Source: Jilunia laotingensis (GTDB taxonomy: Bacteria; Bacteroidota; Bacteroidia; Bacteroidales; Bacteroidaceae). Taken from it: a stretch of DNA of 64,000 bases. The position numbers were made by a program, and so were the translations under genes. Shown here piece by piece: positions 34,388-43,994 of this stretch; within the stretch, counting starts at the first letter, position 1, and each line of letters begins with the position of its first letter. The notes beneath the pieces were generated by a model, which did not search any database, was not told the DNA's origin, and saw nothing but the letters and a program-made list of their open reading frames with translations. Where the stretch lies: assembly GCF_014385165.1 (NCBI RefSeq), contig NZ_JACRTF010000001.1, forward strand, positions 1,674,001-1,738,000. The letters run 5' to 3'.

Positions 34388-37300
34388 TTACTTCACAACT
34401 ACCTTTTGTCCTTCAAGGAAGTAAACACCCTTTTCAAGGTCGGTAACTTGGTTGATGCCTTCATTCACTTCTACGGTTCGGAGTAGCATGCCGTTCGTTC
34501 CATAAATCTCGACGATACGTTCGTCTGCGGATTCGATGAACAGGATACCGTTCCGGCTGTATGCTTTCACATCATCGATGGCTTCGCCCAGCATGACACG
34601 TATGTCGGTTGTCCCGCCACCGTTGTCGCTGATACTGAACATAGCCGGTGAGTTCGTACTTTCCGGTTTATCTGTGACGTATGCCTCGAAAGGATCGACA
34701 TCGCGACGGTAACGTTCGAATACGCTGCCGGCAGGTTCTTCTGTGTTCCATGATACGATATTCAAGGCGTAGACTTCCTGAGATTGCTCTACGGCTGTCA
34801 AAGTCGGTATGAAGTTGAACTTAGGTCCTTCTACTATGTTCAGAGTTTCCGGGGTTGCGGGCATCTGATAGTCTTCGGCTATGAATTGCACTTCACCTAC
34901 GATATTGTATTGATCGTCATACTCCCTGTTGTTTGGCATAGCAATGATGTAAGGTGTATGTGCCTTTATCTGTTGGCATGACTGGAAGCCGTTTTCTCCT
35001 AGTTCGCGAAGCCAGAAGCGGCGTGTGCTACTTCCTTCTGCACCGAACGGCAGGAGATCGCTAGCTTTGTTCTCAAACCATACTCGGCTTACATCGAACG
35101 GTAACGTGATAGATTCCCATCCTTTCGATGAACTGCCGCGTCCGGTTTCAAGGCTGAATGTTTTGCGGAACACTGCTTTTTTTGCTTTGAACGGTGTCCA
35201 GCAATGGAACGGATACTTATCAGCAATGTCGATGCTATCGGCTTCTCCGTCACGAATCACATTGTACCACTGTTGCGGTACTTCCGTTTTTGCTGTGACA
35301 TACATCAGACAGTTCTTCGCATAACTGTTGAAAGCATCATTCTCAATCCGTGTCGCGCTCTTCCAAGTGATGGACATCAAATTAGGATTGGCATTGAAGG
35401 CAAAAGGCTCGACTGTGGTTACTCCGCTACCCACGCTGACTGTGCGCAAGTTGTCGCAGTTACTGAAAGCATTGAGGCGAATCGTTTTCACTTTGTCGGG
35501 GATTACGATGTCTTTGACTTTCGTGCTTCTGTAGAATGCATACTGTCCGATAGTCTCCAGGCCGCTTCCGAAAGTGATGTCTTTCAGTGCGATCTCTTGG
35601 TTGTCGGCAGTGAAAGCATATGCTCCGATGGTGCGCAAACTGTTCGGGAATATCAACTGCTCGATATTTCTGGAGTTGTTGAAGGCGTAGTCTGCAATGG
35701 AATCCATTCCTTCGGCAAAGGTTACGTTTGCCAATGATTCGCAATTGGCAAAAGCATAAGCTCCTACGTTTTTGGCAGGTATATGGATACTTGCCAGTTT
35801 GGGGCAATCGGAGAAGGCGCTCGTACCGATGGAATCGATGCTTGCCAACGTCACGTCTTGCAATAGCGGACAAACATAGAACGCTTCTGCTGCGATGTTC
35901 TTTACCCCTCCTTCTTTCATTACGACTGTCGTTAATTTCGGACTGGCTGCAAACGCTTGTTTGCCGATGGATACCGAGCCTGCCCCTATTTCTACGCGAG
36001 CCAGTTCGTTACAGCTGTGGAACGCCTGCATTCCCACTGTTTCTACGGATGCGGGTATGCTGATGCTTTGGAGTTTCGTTCCATAGAAAGCTCTGTCGGC
36101 AATCGTGGTCAGGCCTTCGGGCAGTGCGACGGTGCTGATATTTGTCGAACCGAAAGCTTGAATACCGATTCGTTTTACATTCTTCCCGATGGTGATCTGG
36201 GTTATATCGCTTCGGTTGTTGAAGGCATAATCCTTGATCTCTTCCATGTTCAGTGCCAAATTGGTCAGCGTAGTACCGTAGAAGGCATTTTCGTGTATTT
36301 CAGATACTTTCTCCGGAATGCTCAGTTGCTTTAAGGCCGTGCAGTGTCCGAAACTATATGCATCCAAGGCGGTAACGTTCGCACCGATTGTGATGTCGGT
36401 TAATGCTTGACAATAATTGAACGTGTTTTGTGGAACTTTAGTTATACCGGTTCCCATCTTGACGCTTTTCAATACCGAGAAGCTGTTGAATGCGGCTTCT
36501 GGCAAAGCCTTTACTCCGTTTCCGATGGTGACGGATGTCAGTTTGCCGTTTAGTCCGTTGAACACTCCGGTGACGTCTGTAACCTGATTGGGGATATCGA
36601 GAGAGGAGATTGCGGTACCATTGAATACATCATGTTCCAGTTTGCGCAGATTGGCCGGAAGGGTAATGGCTTTCAAACTTCGGCAATTCTCGAAGGCGTA
36701 TGTGGCGATGCTATCTACAGCGGCACCTATCGTAATGTTGCTCAATGTGTCGCAACTTGCAAAGGCATAACTTCCGATGCTCTTTACCTGAGCCGGTATG
36801 GTGATACGTTCCAGTTTCTTGTCGCCTGCGTTGTAGAAAGCATAAGCCCCGATCTCTGTTAACTCGGGATTCATATTGATCACCCGTAATGAGTCGCAAC
36901 CGTCGAATGCTCTATTGCCTATTTTACGGATGGAAGCGGGGAATCCGATAGAGTCGAGTTTCACACAGCCGGCAAAAGTTTCTGAGGGAATTTCACTCAT
37001 ACTTTTGCTTAGTGTGAATTCTTTCAATTTCTTGTTGCCTTTGAACGAAGCTTCACCGATGGTTTTAACTTGGTCCGGCAAGGTGAAAGATTCCAAGCCT
37101 GTGTTGTAGAATGCATTAGCACCGATAGTGGTCAGGTTTTTGCTCATTTCTACTTCTTTCAGGTATTGTTTGCCACTGAAAAGATTGGCAGGAATTTCAG
37201 TAACAAGATCATTGAAAGTGACTTTCTGTATTGTCGGGAACTTTCCTGCAAAGGCGATAATCTTTTCGTTAGCATTGTCAATAATCAAATGCTGTACGCT

Positions 37301-40300
37301 GTCACAACTGCTAAAAGCGTAATCTTCAACGGTGGCCAATTGCTTGCTGAGAGTGATTGTCCGCAAGCTATCACAGTTGTCGAAGGTATAATTAGGAATA
37401 ACCGTTATCTTTTTCGGTAAAACGATCGATCGCAAACCTGAGTTTGCAAATGTATAATTGCCAATACTTGATAAACTATCCGGCAGAGTAATCTCGCTTA
37501 ATGAGGTACAGCCGTTGAATGCCGAATTTTCGATGGTAGTCAGGTTCTTTGGGAGCTTTATGGTTCTGATGCCCGAACACTCGCTGAAAGTATTGTTTCC
37601 GATTACTTTCAGACTGTCGCTCAGCTCTACGGTAGATAGGTTTTTCATACCGGAGAATAGGCCGTTGCCAAGGCTTTGCATTCCTTCCCCAACTATAAAA
37701 GTTGCTATATTAGGTGATTTCCCGAATGTATTCCAGTCGTTATTGTTGCCATAATCAGTTCTGATAGATTGTACTCCGTTTCCCAAGTCTACCTTTTTCA
37801 GCGTTTCTATTCCGGCAAATGCCCCTGTATTCAATATCGTTACCTTATCCGGGATCTTAATTTCCGGTAACGCTGTATATTGAAAAGCAAAATCTCCAAT
37901 AAATGACAGGCTGTCCGGTAGGTTAATGGTTGTCAGATTGCTACATTGCTGGAAAGCCTTGTCTTGGATGGTATTTACTTTGGTTGGCAGTGTCAGGGTA
38001 GTTAATGCTTTGCATCCATAGAAGGCTCCACTTCCGATGGTTCTTATGCTGTCTCCTAGCGATACATTCTTCAGGTTGATCATGCTGTTGAATATATTAT
38101 TATCGAGGTAGGTCATCCCTTTGCCTATTATGAAAGTTTCGATATTAGGCGATTTCCCGAATGTGTTCCAGTCGTTGCCGTTGCCATAATCAGTTCTGAT
38201 AGATTGTACTCCGTCTCCTAATTCTACCTTTGTCAGCGTTTCGATCCCAGCGAAGGCTCCTGTGTTCAATTTTGTTACCTTATCCGGAATCTTGATTTCA
38301 GATAAAGCCGTATATCGGAAAGCGAAATCTCCTATAGATGATAAACTATCCGGGAAATTGATTGTCGTTAATGCATTGCATTGTTGGAATGCACTATTGC
38401 CTATTGTATTTAGTTTCATAGGTAACTGGATATTCTTTAATGCTTTACAATTGGAAAAGGCTTGGTCTCCAATTACTCGTACACTATCATTCAGGACTAC
38501 TGTTTCTAATTTCTCCAATCCCGAGAACCAGCTTCCTATCGTTGTTATATTATTTTGGAACTCTATATAGCGTAGGTTGTTGCAATCTTTGAACGTATCG
38601 TATGTGCTGATTGTTTCAACACCTTTTCCTATCTTCAAAGTGTCCAGTGAAGTACAGCCAGTGAATGTATAATGGTTGATAATTTTTATCCTTTCCGGAA
38701 TGATGATTTTAGTCAGTGTTTTACAACCGTTAAATGCTCCTTGGTCTATAACATTCAGACTATCCGGTAAGGTAATATCTTCCATAAGCTCGCATCCTTG
38801 GAATGCATTGTTACCAATGCTTCTCAGACTGTCGGGCATATTAATCGTTTGAAGATTTGTACAACCCTCAAATGAATATTGCTCAATTCTTCTTAAATTA
38901 TTTGGAAGAGTCACTTTTGCAAGTGAGGTGCATTTCCTGAAGCATTCCGAACCTAAAGCTGATATACTTTCTCCCAGTGTAATATCGGTCAGTGTCGGTT
39001 TGTTGGCAAATACATTTGGCAATTCTTTTAGTCCCTTTCCTATTACAACTTTTTTGATAGGACAGTCTTTGAATGTATCATATGTGTTTATTGTTTCTAC
39101 TCCGTCTCCTATGGTGATGCTTTCTAAAGCCGTACACCCGCTGAATGTATAATGATTGACGACTTTGACACTGTCTGGTATGTTGATTTTAGTCAATGTT
39201 TTACAATCGGTAAATGCTCCTTGATCTATCACATTCAGACTGTCAGGTAATACGATGTCTTCCATCAGTTCACATCCCTTAAATGCATTATAACCGATAG
39301 TTCTCAAACTATTAGGCATATTGATCGTTTGCAGGTTAGTGCAACCATTAAATGAGTGTTGGTCTATTTTCCTTAGATTATCAGGAAGGGTTACTTTGGT
39401 AAGTGAAGTGCATCCTCTGAAGCATTCCGAGCCCAAGGTTGATATGCTTTTGCCTAGTGTTATTTCAGTCAGTGTCGGTTTGTTGGCAAACACATATGGC
39501 AACTCTTTTAGCCCATCACCGATTACGACTTTCTTTAGAGGACAATCTTTGAAAGTATCATAATGGTTTATTGTTTCTACTCCATTTCCAATCGTAATAT
39601 TTTCGAGAGCCGTACATCCATTGAATGTATAATGATTGATGACTTTTACCTTTTCTGGGATGTTGATCGTAGTTAATGTTTTGCATCCGGTAAAAGCTCC
39701 TTGTCCTATAGTGTATAGGCTATCGGGAAGGGCGATGTCTTTCATCTTTTCACATCCACTGAAAGTATTGTCTCCGATGGTGCGAAGACTATCGGGCATA
39801 TTGATCGTTTCCAAATTCGTGCAGCCGGCGAATGCATTGCTTTCAATCGTTTGCAATGTATTGGGTAAGTTGATAACAGTTAAAGCGGTACATCCACTAA
39901 AGGCCTGAGCTGCTATACTTGTTGTTTTTTTGCCAAATGTCACCTGTTTCAGTTTAGTTTTGTTGCTGAAAAAGCTTCCTACCCTGGTCAATTCGTCTCC
40001 TAATACAAGTGTTTCTAAATTATCACATCCGCTGAATGTGTCATAAGAACCTAGAGTTGTGACCCGGTTTCCGATCACCACGTTTGTCAGTGAGCTACAG
40101 CCCTTGAAAGTATAGTTCTCTATTCTTTGGACTTTTTCGGGCACGGTGATTGAAAGGAGGCTTGAACAATTATTGAATGCTCCGCCTTCGATTGTTTCCA
40201 GGCTGGAAGGTAGAGTGATGTCTTGAAGTTTTATGCAGTTATCAAATGCATTCCCTCTTATTGTCTTCAGTCCCTCTGGTAGCACGAGGCTCTGTAGGCT

Positions 40301-41374
40301 TTCACAATTTCGGAATGCTTGGTTGTTAATTGTTTCAGTTCCTTTCGGTAAAATCAAAGTTACCCATGTGTTATTCTGAAACTGTGTGTTGATGGTATTA
40401 TCTGCAAATGAGGCATCCAGTAAGTCCAATGTTTTAACTGCGGTCAGATTTTGTTTAATAAAGGCTATGTCGACATCATTTATTTCACCGTTGAGTTTCA
40501 GGCTGGTTATAGTGGCATAATCACTTTCATTTACCATATTGCTGAGGTTTCCAGGGGTGGCAATAGTGTAAGTTGTGATATTATTGGTACAATTTGCACG
40601 TAAAGCGACTTCCCGTGTACCTCCTGTAGTGATAATTGTTGCTTTAGCTTCGATAAGGCCTTCGGCCGTGGCTGTAACGGTGAAAGGAATGCTGCGGGTT
40701 TCCAATGCCGGAATATTTTTTTCATAGTTCCCTATTGCAAAAGTGGCATCCGAGGTCGTTACGTCCGTAATGCTTAATTGTTCGCTACCAATGTTACGAA
40801 CATTTAGGTTGACGGTAGTCGGAGCATCTTTTACTACGTTACCGAAATAAAGTTGGGATTCGCATACAGGATATGCTATGCCAGCCATGATGAAAGCGGT
40901 AGGCGAGATATAGATGTTCTTTACATATCCGCGGTCATCTCCTGTGGTAGCTGCATTTCCGTTTTTATAGCTCCATTTCAGTGTATGTACGCCTGCTTTC
41001 AAGCTATATGAGTAGGGTGTATAATTGGATTGGATGCCTGAAATAGCTGTTATCCGATTATTATCCACGTAGAAGATCAGTTCGTCTCCGTTGATCGACC
41101 AGTCGAAGGATACGTTGGCATCGAATGAGAGATTGAATGTCGTACTGAAACCAACTTCTGAATTTGCGTCTTTATTACCGCTCGTTACTACACCGTTGTT
41201 TGCAGTTACCCACGGTGTGGTGGTTGATTCCTGGTCGAATGTCAGAGGAAATGATCCCTCTTTCAGCGCGTTGGCTGCAAAATTACCATCAGTGGTTTGC
41301 AGTTGCTGTATGCCTGCATAAGCACTCAGCCCTGATAGGCAAATCATACATATATATAATAGAATTTTCTTCAT
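34388..41374 (-). CDS. Giant BspA-like leucine-rich repeat surface protein
   Basis: A 2328-residue exported protein: signal peptide (about 1-21, ending AYAG), a jelly-roll/choice-of-anchor type region (about 30-265), then more than 60 LRR_5 units of the type F.GC.SL..I.LP..L..IG..AF (residues ~280-2050). The last ~60 residues (AYSRNGILFIESADERIVEI, ending KGVYFLEGQKVVVK) resemble a type A C-terminal sorting domain. LRR_5 proteins of oral and gut Bacteroidetes bind fibronectin or host proteins. Internal blocks of 480 bp and 435 bp are near-duplicates. It is the last gene of the operon with the FN3-like lipoprotein (gap 21 bp). Function not proven. Confidence 0.9.
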   Translation of the reverse strand: MKKILLYICMICLSGLSAYAGIQQLQTTDGNFAANALKEGSFPLTFDQESTTTPWVTANNGVVTSGNKDANSEVGFSTTFNLSFDANVSFDWSINGDELIFYVDNNRITAISGIQSNYTPYSYSLKAGVHTLKWSYKNGNAATTGDDRGYVKNIYISPTAFIMAGIAYPVCESQLYFGNVVKDAPTTVNLNVRNIGSEQLSITDVTTSDATFAIGNYEKNIPALETRSIPFTVTATAEGLIEAKATIITTGGTREVALRANCTNNITTYTIATPGNLSNMVNESDYATITSLKLNGEINDVDIAFIKQNLTAVKTLDLLDASFADNTINTQFQNNTWVTLILPKGTETINNQAFRNCESLQSLVLPEGLKTIRGNAFDNCIKLQDITLPSSLETIEGGAFNNCSSLLSITVPEKVQRIENYTFKGCSSLTNVVIGNRVTTLGSYDTFSGCDNLETLVLGDELTRVGSFFSNKTKLKQVTFGKKTTSIAAQAFSGCTALTVINLPNTLQTIESNAFAGCTNLETINMPDSLRTIGDNTFSGCEKMKDIALPDSLYTIGQGAFTGCKTLTTINIPEKVKVINHYTFNGCTALENITIGNGVETINHYDTFKDCPLKKVVIGDGLKELPYVFANKPTLTEITLGKSISTLGSECFRGCTSLTKVTLPDNLRKIDQHSFNGCTNLQTINMPNSLRTIGYNAFKGCELMEDIVLPDSLNVIDQGAFTDCKTLTKINIPDSVKVVNHYTFSGCTALESITIGDGVETINTYDTFKDCPIKKVVIGKGLKELPNVFANKPTLTDITLGESISALGSECFRKCTSLAKVTLPNNLRRIEQYSFEGCTNLQTINMPDSLRSIGNNAFQGCELMEDITLPDSLNVIDQGAFNGCKTLTKIIIPERIKIINHYTFTGCTSLDTLKIGKGVETISTYDTFKDCNNLRYIEFQNNITTIGSWFSGLEKLETVVLNDSVRVIGDQAFSNCKALKNIQLPMKLNTIGNSAFQQCNALTTINFPDSLSSIGDFAFRYTALSEIKIPDKVTKLNTGAFAGIETLTKVELGDGVQSIRTDYGNGNDWNTFGKSPNIETFIIGKGMTYLDNNIFNSMINLKNVSLGDSIRTIGSGAFYGCKALTTLTLPTKVNTIQDKAFQQCSNLTTINLPDSLSFIGDFAFQYTALPEIKIPDKVTILNTGAFAGIETLKKVDLGNGVQSIRTDYGNNNDWNTFGKSPNIATFIVGEGMQSLGNGLFSGMKNLSTVELSDSLKVIGNNTFSECSGIRTIKLPKNLTTIENSAFNGCTSLSEITLPDSLSSIGNYTFANSGLRSIVLPKKITVIPNYTFDNCDSLRTITLSKQLATVEDYAFSSCDSVQHLIIDNANEKIIAFAGKFPTIQKVTFNDLVTEIPANLFSGKQYLKEVEMSKNLTTIGANAFYNTGLESFTLPDQVKTIGEASFKGNKKLKEFTLSKSMSEIPSETFAGCVKLDSIGFPASIRKIGNRAFDGCDSLRVINMNPELTEIGAYAFYNAGDKKLERITIPAQVKSIGSYAFASCDTLSNITIGAAVDSIATYAFENCRSLKAITLPANLRKLEHDVFNGTAISSLDIPNQVTDVTGVFNGLNGKLTSVTIGNGVKALPEAAFNSFSVLKSVKMGTGITKVPQNTFNYCQALTDITIGANVTALDAYSFGHCTALKQLSIPEKVSEIHENAFYGTTLTNLALNMEEIKDYAFNNRSDITQITIGKNVKRIGIQAFGSTNISTVALPEGLTTIADRAFYGTKLQSISIPASVETVGMQAFHSCNELARVEIGAGSVSIGKQAFAASPKLTTVVMKEGGVKNIAAEAFYVCPLLQDVTLASIDSIGTSAFSDCPKLASIHIPAKNVGAYAFANCESLANVTFAEGMDSIADYAFNNSRNIEQLIFPNSLRTIGAYAFTADNQEIALKDITFGSGLETIGQYAFYRSTKVKDIVIPDKVKTIRLNAFSNCDNLRTVSVGSGVTTVEPFAFNANPNLMSITWKSATRIENDAFNSYAKNCLMYVTAKTEVPQQWYNVIRDGEADSIDIADKYPFHCWTPFKAKKAVFRKTFSLETGRGSSSKGWESITLPFDVSRVWFENKASDLLPFGAEGSSTRRFWLRELGENGFQSCQQIKAHTPYIIAMPNNREYDDQYNIVGEVQFIAEDYQMPATPETLNIVEGPKFNFIPTLTAVEQSQEVYALNIVSWNTEEPAGSVFERYRRDVDPFEAYVTDKPESTNSPAMFSISDNGGGTTDIRVMLGEAIDDVKAYSRNGILFIESADERIVEIYGTNGMLLRTVEVNEGINQVTDLEKGVYFLEGQKVVVK

Positions 41375-41395
41375 GATGAATTTCTCTTAAGTTTG

Positions 41396-43966
41396 TTATT
41401 TATCTGGATTGTCCATGTCACCGTCGTCCGGAACCGGATTGATGGCCGTAGTAAATGAAATGACGTTCGACAAACTGGTACCTTGTGAATTTCGTGCAAA
41501 GGCACGTACATAATAAGTCGTATTCGATTTTAGACCACTCATGTTGAAGGTCATCTGGTCATTGTTGTCCGTAATATTCTCCACTCTATCGTTTGGCCCT
41601 GGCTCTTGATTGCTGCTGCTCCAATAGAAACCTTTTTCTTCGATTTCCTGATTTCCATTGCTACTGATGCGTGCAGTTACCTTGGCAGTCGTGATTTTTA
41701 CATCGGTGACGTTGATGTTTCCGAAAGTAGGTTTGCCAACCGGGTCGGTGGTGAATTCTGAATAATCGTTGTATGTCACTCCGGCTTCATTGACAGCGTA
41801 AGCACGTACATAATAGGTCTCCCCGGGTGTCAATCCGGTTAGCGTATGGCTTAGGTTGGTCACATTGCCTTCGATATCTTTATGAGTATCGGTATCCATG
41901 TCAGGATGGGTGTTATTGGTACTCCAACAGAAGCCCTTTCGGCTGATAGTGCCGTTACCTGCCGAGTAGATAGTAGTGGTGAGTACTGCACTGTTGATAG
42001 TGACACCTGATACGTTTGTGCCGTATAAGCCGGGAACAGTGATTTCTGTGGTTGTGAAACTTTGAGCTGTGCTGTATCCCGTACCCACTCCGTTGGTGGC
42101 AAAGGCACGCACATAATATAGTTTTCCATGAGCGAGGTTTGTCAATTGGGTAGTGAAATCGCTGCCTTCCACGTTGACCACTTTGTCTGCATTATCCAAG
42201 GTCGGACTGTTATTGGTGCTACTATAGCAGAATCCTTTGGCAGTTACCGATGAGTTATTGTCATTGATAATGCTGCTCCGTACATAAGCCGAGGTGGTAT
42301 TTACGGCCGATACATACGGGATGTCCAGCGTTGGTTCGGCAATGGCTATGGTGGTGAAACTTCCGGCTGTGGAATATCCCGTACCGGCTTCGTTCTTGGC
42401 ATAAGCTGTTATATAGTAAGGAGTGCCAGGTTTCAGTCCGGTCAGTTCATAGAGGAATTCCGTACTTGTAATCTTGATGCTTTCGCATCCTTGTACTTCC
42501 AGTTGAGGGTTCTGGACGGAGGTACTCCAGCAGAATCCGCGTTCGGTTACCGTACCGTTACCGTTGCTGAGCAGTGTGCAACTGACGGTTGCCTTATCCG
42601 TGGTCGGAGTGGAAATAATGATAGCGTCCAGTTTAGGTGCTGTCAATTCCATCGTGGTGAATTCGGTAACGTTGGAGTAACCTATGCCTTTTTCATTTTT
42701 GGCATATGCAGTTACATAATAGATGGTACCCGGGGTCAATTCTTCCAGTGTATATTTGAAGTCCTCTCCTTCTACTGCCTTGTTTTGGCATCCTTCCGTA
42801 CCGATCTGAGGGTTGTGTACGGAAGCGCTCCAACAGAATCCGCGTTCGGTAATCGTACCACCTCCGTTGCTTCCTACCGCACCGGTAAGTTCGGCAGTTT
42901 TTGTGGTAAATGTCGGTTCCGAAATAGATACTTCGGGTAAGGACACGCTTGTGGTATTGATAGTGATGGTATTTCCATAACCCGTTCCCTTTTCATTGGT
43001 AGCATAGGCTCGGATGTGGTAGACTGTCCCTTCTTTGAGTCCGGTAACTTCGCCTGCAAATACGTTGCTTTCCGACAAGGCTATATTTACCTCCCCGTCA
43101 CATGCTCCTAGCATCGGTGTGGTACTGGTGCTACTCCAACAAAATCCGCGAGCCGTTACATCTGAAGTTCCTTTATCGGTTACTTCGGCAGTCACTACGG
43201 CATAGTTACCGCGAACGGTAGGTTCATCGTAAGTGCGCAAGGTCGGTTTTTCAGAGTTTTCCGTACTGACTACCATTGTCTTTCCGTATCCGACAATACC
43301 TTCATTATTCATAGCGAAGGCTCGAACGGTATATTCAGTTGAGGCTTCCAGATTACCGATGGTAACGATGAAGTCAGTCTCATTTTCCGGTACAGGAACG
43401 ATGTTATCACCAAGTTTCGGATCACCGTCCGCGCCTTTCATATAGCAAATGCCTCGCAGATCGACACTTTCAGCTCCGGAAGCAAGAACTTTGCTTGTCA
43501 GTGTCAAGCTTTGGTTATCTTTAGCCTTTACTGCTACGACATCCAGTTCGGGTGCGTTGTTGGCGACTGTGGCGAATTGCAAGATTTCGGGGCTGATAAC
43601 TGTCGTATTGCCACAAGTGATATAGAGGCAGTAGAAGTAGTTGGTTCCCGGAGTCAGTTCGTCCAGTTGTGCCTCCACGGCACCGGATGTCTGACTGACT
43701 GGTACTTTTGCAACAGCGTTGTCGTTCAGTGCCTTGCTTTCGAGCAAGGTTTTGTTAATGGAGTACAGGAAACCGCATTCTGTGATGTCCAGTTCATTCT
43801 GTCCGATGTTTCCTTTCAGGATGGCGGTTTTACGGCTGATGTCGTCTTGCATAACCACTTGGATTTCCATCGTCGGGGCGATCCAAGTAGGTTCTGTATC
43901 TTTCTCGCAGCCCGTTGCCAGACAAATGCAGCATAAGAGTGCGGTGATGCGTATGAATTGTTTCAT
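41396..43966 (-). CDS. Lipoprotein with eight FN3-like repeats
   Basis: An 856-residue lipoprotein (signal peptide with Cys20 at LATGCEKD). After a ~30-residue linker it consists of eight repeats of about 95-100 residues, each with an ERGFCWS-type strand followed by YYVRAYAxNxxGxxYS and FTT, typical of the Bacteroidetes surface FN3-like family. Repeats 3-7 are the most alike; the first (CGFLYS) and second (GICYMKG) are divergent. It ends in a short Asp-rich tail (DDGDMDNPDK). It is the middle gene of the three-gene surface operon; it could anchor or display a partner on the cell. Confidence 0.88.
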   Translation of the reverse strand: MKQFIRITALLCCICLATGCEKDTEPTWIAPTMEIQVVMQDDISRKTAILKGNIGQNELDITECGFLYSINKTLLESKALNDNAVAKVPVSQTSGAVEAQLDELTPGTNYFYCLYITCGNTTVISPEILQFATVANNAPELDVVAVKAKDNQSLTLTSKVLASGAESVDLRGICYMKGADGDPKLGDNIVPVPENETDFIVTIGNLEASTEYTVRAFAMNNEGIVGYGKTMVVSTENSEKPTLRTYDEPTVRGNYAVVTAEVTDKGTSDVTARGFCWSSTSTTPMLGACDGEVNIALSESNVFAGEVTGLKEGTVYHIRAYATNEKGTGYGNTITINTTSVSLPEVSISEPTFTTKTAELTGAVGSNGGGTITERGFCWSASVHNPQIGTEGCQNKAVEGEDFKYTLEELTPGTIYYVTAYAKNEKGIGYSNVTEFTTMELTAPKLDAIIISTPTTDKATVSCTLLSNGNGTVTERGFCWSTSVQNPQLEVQGCESIKITSTEFLYELTGLKPGTPYYITAYAKNEAGTGYSTAGSFTTIAIAEPTLDIPYVSAVNTTSAYVRSSIINDNNSSVTAKGFCYSSTNNSPTLDNADKVVNVEGSDFTTQLTNLAHGKLYYVRAFATNGVGTGYSTAQSFTTTEITVPGLYGTNVSGVTINSAVLTTTIYSAGNGTISRKGFCWSTNNTHPDMDTDTHKDIEGNVTNLSHTLTGLTPGETYYVRAYAVNEAGVTYNDYSEFTTDPVGKPTFGNINVTDVKITTAKVTARISSNGNQEIEEKGFYWSSSNQEPGPNDRVENITDNNDQMTFNMSGLKSNTTYYVRAFARNSQGTSLSNVISFTTAINPVPDDGDMDNPDK

Positions 43967-43994
43967 ATTGTTTGGAGTGATTTATGTGATTCGT

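Noticed and set aside
35204..35737. 177-residue plus-strand frame inside the LRR gene
   Set aside because: Antisense shadow arising from the repeat periodicity; similar frames recur in each repeat block.
34388..41374. Repeated blocks as an insertion or mobile element
   Set aside because: The blocks are in-frame multiples of three and lie fully within the LRR coding sequence, so they are protein repeats.
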